Source: Bacteroidota bacterium
GTDB lineage: Bacteria > Bacteroidota > Ignavibacteria > SZUA-365 > JAADGX01
NCBI GenBank assembly: GCA_024276335.1
Contig: JAJRXL010000122.1
Span: 1 to 15,312 of the forward strand
DNA length: 15,312 nucleotides
Reading direction: 5' to 3'
Shown here: positions 6,882 through 13,947 of the stretch, in pieces
How positions within the stretch are numbered: position 1 is the stretch's first letter
Layout: the number at the start of each line of letters is the position of its first letter
Position numbers and translations under genes: made by a program
The notes under the pieces: model-generated
What the model was told of the DNA's origin: nothing
Seen by the model: only the letters and a program-made list of their open reading frames with translations
Databases searched by the model: none

Positions 6882-9800
6882 TCATTCCTGTACCGGGTAC
6901 GGTTCGTGTTTCGGCCAGGGCCGTGGTTCTTCCCCGATCTTTTTCTTCAGAACCTCGATTGCCTTCATGAGCTGTGCATCGTATCCGCGCATCATCTCCC
7001 CCGGATCGAGATCGACCTCGATGTCCGGCTCCACGCCGGTGTTTTCCACGATCCATTTACCATCCGGACTATAAATGCGGTAATCAGGAGCGGTGAGGAC
7101 CCCGCCATCGATGAGCGGAATGAACATGGACACACCAACGAGGCCACCCCAGCTCCGCGTGCCGATCACCGGTCCCAGCTTCTTCATCTTGAATTCCATC
7201 GGGAGCATGTCACCGCCGGAACCTGCCTGCCGGTTGGTCAGGCAGACCATATGCGCCTGCGTCACGACCGCCGGAGTGGTCTGATCGTGCGAGTATCGGC
7301 GGGTCCAATACGCGAGCAATCGCTTGCCGAGGCGCTGGAGAAAGATATCCGGGTCGAGCCCGCCGCCGTTGAACCTGCCATCGATGATCAATCCCTTCTT
7401 CCGTGTCTGGGAATAGAAATACTTCGGAAATTCCCGCGCCGAACCGAGGTAAGTGTCCGGCAAGTGAATGTAACCGATCGTTCCGTTCGACTCCCGGTCC
7501 GCAAGTCGACGGTTGTGCTCAACCCAGTCGAGATATCGCAAGGTGCGCTCTCCTGACAACGGTTTCACCACGTATTCCCGCGCGCCCGCTAGCGTCGGTT
7601 GACTGTTGACCGTGATGGTGACGGGCTTGTCGGCCATGTCTTCAAAGTACGAATAGATATTGCGGTCGGCGGTAACTTCCACGTCGTTCACCTTCAGGAG
7701 GTAATCGCCCTCCGTGACGTTCATTCCCGGCCGGGTTAAGGGCGACATTATCTCCTGCGTCCAGTCCGGCACGCGGTAGATTTTCTTAAACCGGTAACGG
7801 TTATTCTTCGCGTCCATTTCCCAGTCGACGCCCAGCATGCCGACGGAAAGATGCCGCGCCTTGCGTTTCCGGTCTCCTCCCCATACGTACGTATGTGAGG
7901 TGTTCAATTCCCCGATGAGTTCGCCGATGATATACTGAACGTCCTGTCGGCAGGAAGCGAAGGGAAGAAGCTTCCCATACTTATCCTTCATCGCGTTCCA
8001 ATCGATACCGTGCATATTCGGTTCGTAATAGTAGTCACGCTCCATCCGCCACGCTTCGAGAAATATCTGGTTCCACTCCGCCATGGGATCGAAGCGCATC
8101 TTCAGGTACCCGAGATCGAGCTCATCGCCCTTCGAGTCGCTGGAGGAGGCGGGAATGATGCCGACCTTGCCGCCTTTCCTGTAAACGACGGCTGAACCAT
8201 CCGCTGAAATCTCGTACTGATCGATTCCTTTTATCACCGTGCGTTGCTTTCTCCCTACGAGCGAGAACGCGTACAGGTCCATCGGGCCGACGGCTCGGAA
8301 TTCGAACCGGTTGAAATCTCCCTCGTCCTTGTTGCGGTAGAATACATCGGAGGTTGTCACCGCCAGGTTGCGGTAGTTTCCCCGGGCGAGAGGAAGCACT
8401 TCAACGCGCCGCGCGATGCCGTCGAAATCAATAACCACGCGGGAAGAAGCATCGACCGTGCCTCCGGCTCCCATGCTACCATCCCCCGGCGACTCGTCAT
8501 CAGTCAGGATGGGCAAAAGTGGACCATCATCCTTCCTTAAAGTCAGGCAATAGATACCGGCTACCTTCTTGTAGACCATCTCCCATTCGAAGTCGCCGAA
8601 CGTGGGACTGAAGCGGCGATTCGAAACGAAGAAAAGGCGGCGTCCGTCCGGTGAAAAGACGGGATTGAAGTCATGGAACAAGCCGTTGCTGACCGAGCGG
8701 GACTCGCCGGTTTCGAGCGAATAGACATACACCTGGTACACGAGGTCTTTGTTCATTTTTGCATAGGCAATAAATCGACTGTCCGGCGACCACGAGTAAT
8801 CGGCGATCGGTTTCCTGTCGAGAGAAACGTCTACGCTTTCGAAATCAGCCTTGTCCACGCGGGTAATCGTTTTCGTCCCGACGTCGAGCACGTACAAGGT
8901 CAGGGTCTGATCTGTAAAGGCGATTTTCCGGCTGTCGGGCGACCAGCGCAGCGTATGACGGTAATCGTCGTGGTGATTGGTCAGCCGTACAGCTTCTTCT
9001 TTTCCGAGGGGATCGACGATGTAGACTTCGTACTCGCCACTCTTGTCGGAAAGGTAGGCGACGCGCTTTCCGTCCGGCGACCACACCGCGTCCTTGTCCC
9101 TGGCGCCGGGGTCCTTGGTCAGGTTCCGCGTAAGACCGGATTCCTTCGAGACGCTAAAGACTTCGCCGCGCGCTACCACGAGCGCATGGCTCCCGTCCGG
9201 GGAGCAATCGACGTCGGTGATGTCCGCGGAAACTTTCTTGATATACGGGCGCACTTCGGGATCATCCGCTTTTATCTCGACCGGGACGCGGTGCGTTTTG
9301 CCGGTCTTCGCGTCGAGCACCCACAACGATCCACCCAGCTCGTACACGATAGCGTCGCCGCCCTCGCTCGGTCTTCGGACGTCGTATTCCCGGTGTCGTG
9401 TAACCTGGGCGATGTGCTGCCTCGCAACGTCATACGCGTAGATGTTGAGAACGCCGTCCCTGTCGGAACTGAAGAATATCGTGTTTTCGATCCACATGGG
9501 GAGGCGGTCCGTGCCTTCGAAGGTCGTCAGTTTCCTGTCCGTACCGGAGTCGAAATCGTAGAGGTAAACGTCCTGGGCCAGCCCGCCGCGGTAGCGCTTC
9601 CACGTCCGGTGCTCGCGGGCGACCCGGTTGTACGCGATCTTACCGCCGTCCGGAGAAAAACATCCGCGGGCAGCCTCGTGCAAAGGCAGCTCCTCAAGGC
9701 CCGTGCCATCGGGCGCAACCAGGAACAACCGATCGAAGCGGCTGAAACTGCTCCTGGACGAACGAAACATGATCTTGTTCTTGACCGGGTGCCAGCCGAT

Positions 9801-10184
9801 GACTTCGTCCGCGCCGGGATGATAGGTTACGCGCTTGATATTGCCACCGTAAACATCCATGACGTACACGTCGGCGTTCCCGTCGTACTCACCCGTGAAT
9901 GCAATCAAAGAGCCGTCCGGGGAAAACTTCGGGTACCTTTCCGCGCCGTCGTGGATCGTCAGTCGCTCGGCGATTCCTCCCTCCGCCCGGACTTTCCAGA
10001 TGTCTTCGCCGTGTACGAACACGATCAGGTTGCCGTGGATGTCGGGAAACCGCATCAGCGGTCCCTGTCCGAAAACCGTGACCGGCAAAATGTTGATCAA
10101 CAGGAGGACAGCGGCAATAAAGAGCAGCGAACACACGGATGGACACCGCACGAAGCCGCCCTGTCTGGCAGGAAGCAGAGTCAT
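6882..10184 (-). CDS. tri: Tricorn protease homologue, exported (S41 family)
   Basis: An 1100-residue protein, close to the 1071 of Thermoplasma tricorn. Residues 1-41 carry a signal peptide (hydrophobic LLFIAAVLLLINILPVTVFG). Residues about 42-330 and 335-680 are two TolB-like beta-propellers with repeated SPDG motifs. A core helical domain follows (from about 700), then a PDZ domain (about 785-865) and the C-terminal S41 catalytic domain. The tetrad fits tricorn spacing: Ser763-His764 (NTSHTY), Ser989 (NRQAGSGGD) and Glu1047 (IVENTGVEPD); the Ser-Glu distance of 58 equals that in Thermoplasma (965/1023). It should degrade oligopeptides, here outside the cytoplasm. The ATG at 10184 was chosen because it opens directly into the signal peptide. 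The frame runs on to a TTG at 10295, but that extension is Cys/Pro/Arg-rich and would mask the signal. Its Shine-Dalgarno is weak. The T9SS propeller gene lies 120 bp upstream on the same strand. Confidence 0.95.
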   Translation of the reverse strand: MTLLPARQGGFVRCPSVCSLLFIAAVLLLINILPVTVFGQGPLMRFPDIHGNLIVFVHGEDIWKVRAEGGIAERLTIHDGAERYPKFSPDGSLIAFTGEYDGNADVYVMDVYGGNIKRVTYHPGADEVIGWHPVKNKIMFRSSRSSFSRFDRLFLVAPDGTGLEELPLHEAARGCFSPDGGKIAYNRVAREHRTWKRYRGGLAQDVYLYDFDSGTDRKLTTFEGTDRLPMWIENTIFFSSDRDGVLNIYAYDVARQHIAQVTRHREYDVRRPSEGGDAIVYELGGSLWVLDAKTGKTHRVPVEIKADDPEVRPYIKKVSADITDVDCSPDGSHALVVARGEVFSVSKESGLTRNLTKDPGARDKDAVWSPDGKRVAYLSDKSGEYEVYIVDPLGKEEAVRLTNHHDDYRHTLRWSPDSRKIAFTDQTLTLYVLDVGTKTITRVDKADFESVDVSLDRKPIADYSWSPDSRFIAYAKMNKDLVYQVYVYSLETGESRSVSNGLFHDFNPVFSPDGRRLFFVSNRRFSPTFGDFEWEMVYKKVAGIYCLTLRKDDGPLLPILTDDESPGDGSMGAGGTVDASSRVVIDFDGIARRVEVLPLARGNYRNLAVTTSDVFYRNKDEGDFNRFEFRAVGPMDLYAFSLVGRKQRTVIKGIDQYEISADGSAVVYRKGGKVGIIPASSSDSKGDELDLGYLKMRFDPMAEWNQIFLEAWRMERDYYYEPNMHGIDWNAMKDKYGKLLPFASCRQDVQYIIGELIGELNTSHTYVWGGDRKRKARHLSVGMLGVDWEMDAKNNRYRFKKIYRVPDWTQEIMSPLTRPGMNVTEGDYLLKVNDVEVTADRNIYSYFEDMADKPVTITVNSQPTLAGAREYVVKPLSGERTLRYLDWVEHNRRLADRESNGTIGYIHLPDTYLGSAREFPKYFYSQTRKKGLIIDGRFNGGGLDPDIFLQRLGKRLLAYWTRRYSHDQTTPAVVTQAHMVCLTNRQAGSGGDMLPMEFKMKKLGPVIGTRSWGGLVGVSMFIPLIDGGVLTAPDYRIYSPDGKWIVENTGVEPDIEVDLDPGEMMRGYDAQLMKAIEVLKKKIGEEPRPWPKHEPYPVQE

Positions 10185-10304
10185 AGGTTCATTCCGAATT
10201 GTAATACAAGTGCGCGAACGATCGCCCGGGACGCCGGACCGGGGCAAGCGGATCGGGGTGTACGGGCAAAAATGGAACATGCGGCATGAATGCAACCGCT
10301 CACG

Positions 10305-12608
10305 TCAGCGGACGACCAGTTTCTTCACGACGCTGCGACCCCCAGCGTTCAACCGGTAAAAATACAGGCCGGGCGCAAAGTCGCGCGTGGGTATCAGTAT
10401 CCGGTGGAAACCGGTTCCATCACTTTCGGCCGCTATGGTTTTGATAGATCTACCAAACATGTCGAGCAATTCGAGCGTGACGGGTTCGTTATTCCATCGT
10501 GATTCAAGGGTTACTTGCACGGTAGCGACTTGTCCCCTGCTGACGGGCTGCGGATACGGCGGTTCAATCGCAAACGAAGGAGCAGGCCGAGCGCCGTGCA
10601 CGGACGTAATTTCCGCCAGGTTGTACTCGCGCACGACAGCGAATTGGAACTCGGCCATGAACAGGCGATCGCGGTCTTGGTCAAACAGAACAACAGGCGT
10701 CCCATACCAGAAGGGGTAGAGGTTTGCCACTTTCGCGATCCGCATGTTCCTGGTTTGATGTAGCACGACCCGTACACTGTCGTCCACTTTCAAACCCACC
10801 AGGTACGTGCCATCCCTCGTCCTGCCGATGATACGGGAGCTACCGGGCACGATGAAAGGACTCAGTGTTCTCGTCTTGACGTCAAAGGGTGTCGCCCCGA
10901 TATACAATATCTCGTCACGGGAGTCGTACCACAGTAATTCTCCCAGTGTGTTCTGCATGCGCTTCCAAGGAAGCGCTTTCAGATTCACTTCCCGGAGGAA
11001 GGTTCCATCGCGCAAGTCGTAGATGTTCAGCTTTTTATCCGCCAGCCGAAGGATGAAAAAATTCTCCACGTCCGGGACAATAATGCCCTGCAGGAATCCA
11101 ACGCCGCCGTAATCACCGTAGGTATAGCCATCAACCTTGCCCGTCCTGATAACGGTCCGGGTTTTTCCATCCACCAGCGCCCACGTCTCCGCCTCGGGGA
11201 TGCAAACGAGAAGGGTGTGCGTCTTCGGTTCGAGGTACAGGTGCGACAGCGCATCGGTGCGAGCTTCGAGCACGCCCGGAATGTCGATGGTATCACTCGG
11301 CAGCACCTCGCCGTCATCGAATACCGACAGGGAGCTTTGCAGGTGATCGATGGAAAACAACGCGCGCAGACTTTCATCGTAAGCGATCATGACCGGCCAA
11401 TTGCCGGAACGCAGCATCATCAAGCGGTTGTCGGAGAGGCGCACGCTTGCAATGCCGTTCTCGTCACCCAAGCGATCGGCGATGTAAAGCGTCGTTCCAT
11501 CGGCGTTCAAGGCCAGGCTCTCCGCGCTCTCGCCGACGTCCACCCGGGCTTCCACGGCCTTGCTGAAACAATCGATGACGATCACGTGGTTGGAGTGGGT
11601 ACTGTTCAATACGAGCTTGGCCTCCCGCTGGTACACGGCGAAATGCTTCACGTGCTGGCCCGCCCGCAACGAGTCCTGTTCGCCGGACTTCAGGTTGATC
11701 CAGTGAATCTTCCCGGGCTCGCCATGTTCACCTTCTTCCGAAAACCCTTTTCCATCGATAATGAAAAGCGTGCTGGCCCGTGCACATATTTCCGCGTCCT
11801 GTACTCCTCCCGTGATCTTCACCGTTCGATACAGGATGCCCCGGTCATCCAGGAGCATTACCTTGTGCGTTCCAACCAGTGCAATGTGATGCGTGACCAG
11901 GTCATCAACGTACACACGACCAAACGGCTCGGTGGCCGGATACGACAGGCTCCTGAGTTCCCGGTAGGAGTCGGCAAGGCTGAACGTTCGCACCACGGTC
12001 TTGCCGCTCACGGGCTGGCGGGATGCGACGAGGAGCTCCTGCCTGAGGCTGTCGATGGCAAGCCCGCCGCAGGGAATACCCGCAACGATGGAATCCACCT
12101 GCGCGAACGTATCGCCGTCCATGACGCGTATCAGAGGGCTTCCGTCGGCAACGAACACCCGGTTTTCCCGTGCGTCGATCGCCAACCCTGCAATCGGCTT
12201 TCCCGCAGGATCGTCAAAAGTCGCGATCGTGGCACCCGACTTCGGGTCTAGAATCACCAGCCGCCGGTTTTGATCGTTGGGCTTCAAGATAAGGAACCCG
12301 TTGACGGGGTTCACATCGAGCGACACGATATCGAATTTCGTGCTGAACGGCATCTCGACCGTCTGCACCTCCCTGCCCGCGTTGATGTCGATGACCGGGT
12401 AATTCCTGGTCAGGATGGGTGAGGAGTACGAGAGCCCCCGCCAGTTGTCCACAGCGATATCGAACAGCTTGAGCGCGTTGGGAAAGGCATGCCCGCGTAT
12501 GGCGTTCAGGTCGAGGGTGCGCACCGGCTCCAGATGCTGGGCGGGAAGCGGTGGGGCCGCTATGAACCACGTTATGACCATCGACAAGAGGAACACAAGC
12601 AATTTCAT
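10305..12608 (-). CDS. Secreted beta-propeller protein with T9SS (Por) C-terminal sorting domain
   Basis: A 767-residue protein. Residues 1-30 are a signal peptide (MKLLVFLLSMVITWFIAA... ending near LPAQ). Residues about 35-670 are repeated beta-rich units with motifs such as SLALNADGTTLYIADR, GLAIDARENRVFVAD and LAIDSLRQELLVASR, typical of YVTN/NHL-like propellers, probably more than one propeller. Residues about 682-767 are a type A T9SS sorting domain: YPQPVSRG, then LELLDMFGRSIKTI, then APGLYFYRLNAGGRS and a basic final strand VVKKLVVR. The protein would cross the inner membrane by Sec and the outer membrane by the type IX system, to be released or surface-anchored. No catalytic residues are recognised; binding or adhesion is the likely class of role. 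ATG 12608 follows GGGAG at five bases. The start faces the ECF sigma gene across a 140-bp divergent region. Confidence 0.88.
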   Translation of the reverse strand: MKLLVFLLSMVITWFIAAPPLPAQHLEPVRTLDLNAIRGHAFPNALKLFDIAVDNWRGLSYSSPILTRNYPVIDINAGREVQTVEMPFSTKFDIVSLDVNPVNGFLILKPNDQNRRLVILDPKSGATIATFDDPAGKPIAGLAIDARENRVFVADGSPLIRVMDGDTFAQVDSIVAGIPCGGLAIDSLRQELLVASRQPVSGKTVVRTFSLADSYRELRSLSYPATEPFGRVYVDDLVTHHIALVGTHKVMLLDDRGILYRTVKITGGVQDAEICARASTLFIIDGKGFSEEGEHGEPGKIHWINLKSGEQDSLRAGQHVKHFAVYQREAKLVLNSTHSNHVIVIDCFSKAVEARVDVGESAESLALNADGTTLYIADRLGDENGIASVRLSDNRLMMLRSGNWPVMIAYDESLRALFSIDHLQSSLSVFDDGEVLPSDTIDIPGVLEARTDALSHLYLEPKTHTLLVCIPEAETWALVDGKTRTVIRTGKVDGYTYGDYGGVGFLQGIIVPDVENFFILRLADKKLNIYDLRDGTFLREVNLKALPWKRMQNTLGELLWYDSRDEILYIGATPFDVKTRTLSPFIVPGSSRIIGRTRDGTYLVGLKVDDSVRVVLHQTRNMRIAKVANLYPFWYGTPVVLFDQDRDRLFMAEFQFAVVREYNLAEITSVHGARPAPSFAIEPPYPQPVSRGQVATVQVTLESRWNNEPVTLELLDMFGRSIKTIAAESDGTGFHRILIPTRDFAPGLYFYRLNAGGRSVVKKLVVR

Positions 12609-12748
12609 ACAATCTCCCAGGTAAAACACGAAATGTTCTCTTCCTGAAACTACTCTTTCCGCGGATGAATTCGAAACCGGCCCCGGACGGATTGGAAAAA
12701 ATTCTCTATTTTACTACGAACCGAATGAATAATCGTAGCATCAAATAA
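12609..12748. promoter_or_regulatory. Divergent intergenic region between the T9SS propeller gene and the ECF sigma gene
   Basis: This 140-bp stretch must hold the promoters of both divergent units. The plus-strand half is AT-rich just before the sigma gene (about 12693-12748) and contains the inverted repeat CTACGA/TCGTAG at 12714-12738. I could not identify a convincing -35/-10 or a typical ECF promoter pair, so the promoters themselves are not placed. Confidence 0.5.
12614..12618 (-). promoter_or_regulatory. Ribosome binding site of the T9SS propeller gene
   Basis: Minus-strand GGGAG lies five bases before the ATG at 12608. It supports that start over an in-frame codon seven residues upstream at 12629. 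Confidence 0.6.
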
Positions 12749-13330
12749 ATGGAACGAGCGGAAGAGTTCGCACTCATTGAAAAAGCGAAGTCCGGCGATA
12801 AGCAGGCAATCGAAAAACTGGTCGAAGAGTTCGCGCCCATGGTGTTCCGCTTTTCTTTCAACGTGTGCCGAGACCAGGAAAAAGCCGAGCATACCACCCA
12901 GGAGACGTTCCTGAGCGTATTGAAAAAGCTGCACCAGTTCGACAACCGCTCGAAGTTCAGCACATGGCTGTACACTATTGTCAGCAACCACTGTTTCATG
13001 CTGGCGCGAAAAGAAAAAGCAAGCCGTTTCGTTTCCCTTGACGAAGAGGATTCGGTGATGCCGGAGAAAACCATCACCCCGTGGGAAGAATCGCCTCTTT
13101 CCCGTGTAGAGCAGGGTGAAATCAGGCGCCTGCTTGACGAGGGAATTGAACGACTCTCGCCCGATTACCGGATCGTCTTCGTTCTGCGAGACATCGAGGG
13201 TTTATCAACCAATGAAATCAGCAAGATTACCAATTTGTCGGTTCCGGCCGTGAAATCCCGCCTGCATCGAGCGCGCGCGTTCCTGCGGAATTTCCTGACG
13301 CCGTACTTCGCGGAGGATCTCCATGACTGA
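12749..13330 (+). CDS. ECF-type RNA polymerase sigma factor (sigma-70 family)
   Basis: A 193-residue protein with the two-domain layout of ECF sigma factors. Region 2 (about 22-92) includes VCRDQEKAEHTTQETFLSV and the region 2.3/2.4 stretch RSKFSTWLYTIVSNHCF. Region 4 (about 135-185) has LSPDYRIVFVLRDIEGLSTN followed by the helix-turn-helix EISKITNLSVPAVKSRLHRA. The acidic linker between them (about 95-125) lacks region 3, as expected. It directs polymerase to a small stress or envelope regulon when freed from its anti-sigma. The ATG at 12749 has no Shine-Dalgarno and sits in AT-rich sequence, as is common in the FCB group. The anti-sigma gene overlaps its last 8 bases. Autoregulation is usual for this class but no promoter motif could be confirmed here. 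Confidence 0.95.
   Translation: MERAEEFALIEKAKSGDKQAIEKLVEEFAPMVFRFSFNVCRDQEKAEHTTQETFLSVLKKLHQFDNRSKFSTWLYTIVSNHCFMLARKEKASRFVSLDEEDSVMPEKTITPWEESPLSRVEQGEIRRLLDEGIERLSPDYRIVFVLRDIEGLSTNEISKITNLSVPAVKSRLHRARAFLRNFLTPYFAEDLHD
13312..13316 (+). promoter_or_regulatory. Ribosome binding site of the anti-sigma gene, inside the sigma coding sequence
   Basis: GGAGG lies six bases before the ATG at 13323, within the last codons of the sigma gene. It gives the anti-sigma factor its own strong initiation site in addition to coupling through the 8-base overlap. Confidence 0.7.
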
Positions 13331-13649
13331 GCACGATCACGACCTTAGCTGTGTTGAGGTCTGGCGTTACATCTGCCGACATCACGGGGAGGACGAGAAC
13401 TCGAAGGAGTGCCAGGCGGTCAAGCAACACATCGCCGAATGTCCTCACTGCAGCGCGTATTGTGATTCCATGGAAAAAATGATCGACTTGTTTCGAAGCA
13501 ACTCGCCCCCGTTCCCCGAACGAGCGAAGAAAAACCTGGTTGATCTTTTGCACGAAGCCCTGGTTTCAACCGGAAGAAACCGATCTGACGAGACGGACAA
13601 TCCAACAACTCCCGAGTCTCCGGGTTTCCCGGGCAACGCAACGACATGA
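13323..13649 (+). CDS. Soluble zinc-finger anti-sigma factor
   Basis: A 108-residue protein. Residues 28-50 contain KECQAVKQHIAECPHCSAYC with the zinc-binding His-x3-Cys-x2-Cys pattern (His36, Cys40, Cys43) of ZAS-type anti-sigma factors; Cys30 or upstream His residues could complete the site. An N-terminal Cys/His-rich stretch (DHDLSCVEVW, ICRHHGE) adds potential ligands. Residues about 50-85 are helical and the last 25 are a Pro/Thr/Asn-rich disordered tail. There is no membrane segment, so unlike many anti-sigmas it is cytoplasmic. It overlaps the sigma gene by 8 bases (ATGACTGA) and the next small gene by 4 (ATGA). It probably binds and silences the sigma factor above. The signal sensed (redox, metal or a membrane partner) is inference. 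Confidence 0.85.
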   Translation: MTEHDHDLSCVEVWRYICRHHGEDENSKECQAVKQHIAECPHCSAYCDSMEKMIDLFRSNSPPFPERAKKNLVDLLHEALVSTGRNRSDETDNPTTPESPGFPGNATT

Positions 13650-13822
13650 CTATCCTCATACAAATTTCAGGAGCCGTCGCGGGGGCCGTCGCGGGGTTTT
13701 TCATTTCGCGTAAGATTAGCGCGGTATTCGGGGGCGGCTGTCCCATCCTGTGCAATCCCAAGATATCCGTTCCTTATTTTGCCTTTCTCGGCTTTCTCCT
13801 GGTGAGCGAACTGGTTAAATAA
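13646..13822 (+). CDS. 58-residue small membrane protein with CPILCNP motif (DUF6132-like)
   Basis: This is a short gene below common length cut-offs. Its ATG overlaps the anti-sigma stop as ATGA, so it is the third, translationally coupled gene of the ECF operon. The product has a Gly/Ala-rich hydrophobic segment (about 3-20, ending GAVAGFFI), a short basic and Gly-rich turn (SRKISAVFGGGCPILCNPKI, about 21-40) and a second hydrophobic segment (PYFAFLGFLLVSELV, about 43-57). That is a two-helix hairpin with a Cys-x3-Cys pair between the helices. The layout and the CPxxxNP core resemble small DUF6132-type membrane proteins, recognised from memory and only tentatively. The Cys pair could bind metal or be redox-active and report to the soluble anti-sigma factor; this is inference. 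No Shine-Dalgarno is seen, which fits coupling. Confidence 0.75.
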   Translation: MTILIQISGAVAGAVAGFFISRKISAVFGGGCPILCNPKISVPYFAFLGFLLVSELVK

Positions 13823-13947
13823 CGCCGCCGTTTTTAGGCACCACACGATTTCGTCAGACCTTTCAGCATTTTCCACCCTTTAAAAACAACGAAGCAAATT
13901 CTCTTCGTGCTTGATAATCGGCGGGGGGAACGTGTATCTTTAGCACC

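Noticed and set aside
6600..7556. A 318-codon plus-strand open frame beginning in the intergenic patchwork
   Set aside because: The first part translates low-complexity repeats and the rest is antisense to the tricorn C-terminus.
10225..10243. GC-rich inverted repeat CCCGG/CCGGG between the T9SS protein and tricorn genes
   Set aside because: Only five pairs, in a CCGG-rich stretch that can pair several ways, with no T-run; not enough for a terminator call.
8673..10289. A 538-codon plus-strand open frame
   Set aside because: It is entirely antisense to the tricorn gene, which has complete family motifs and the catalytic tetrad. The translation shows no recognisable domain, and GC-rich genes commonly give such shadows.
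10185..10295. A 37-residue N-terminal extension of the tricorn protein to a TTG at 10295
   Set aside because: The residues are Cys/Arg/Pro-rich and would bury the signal peptide that starts at ATG 10184; no ribosome binding site supports it.
11217..12251. A 344-codon plus-strand open frame
   Set aside because: Antisense to the T9SS propeller gene, with no family features and no start signal.
12692..12720. TTGGAA-N17-TACGAA as a sigma-70 promoter for the ECF gene
   Set aside because: Only four and three of six bases match consensus, and FCB promoters use different boxes, so a call would be guesswork.
13889..13908. Hairpin ACGAAG-N8-CTTCGT as a terminator of the ECF operon
   Set aside because: The T-run needed for termination is on the minus-strand side (TGTTTTTA), where no gene ends; on the plus strand no T-run follows.
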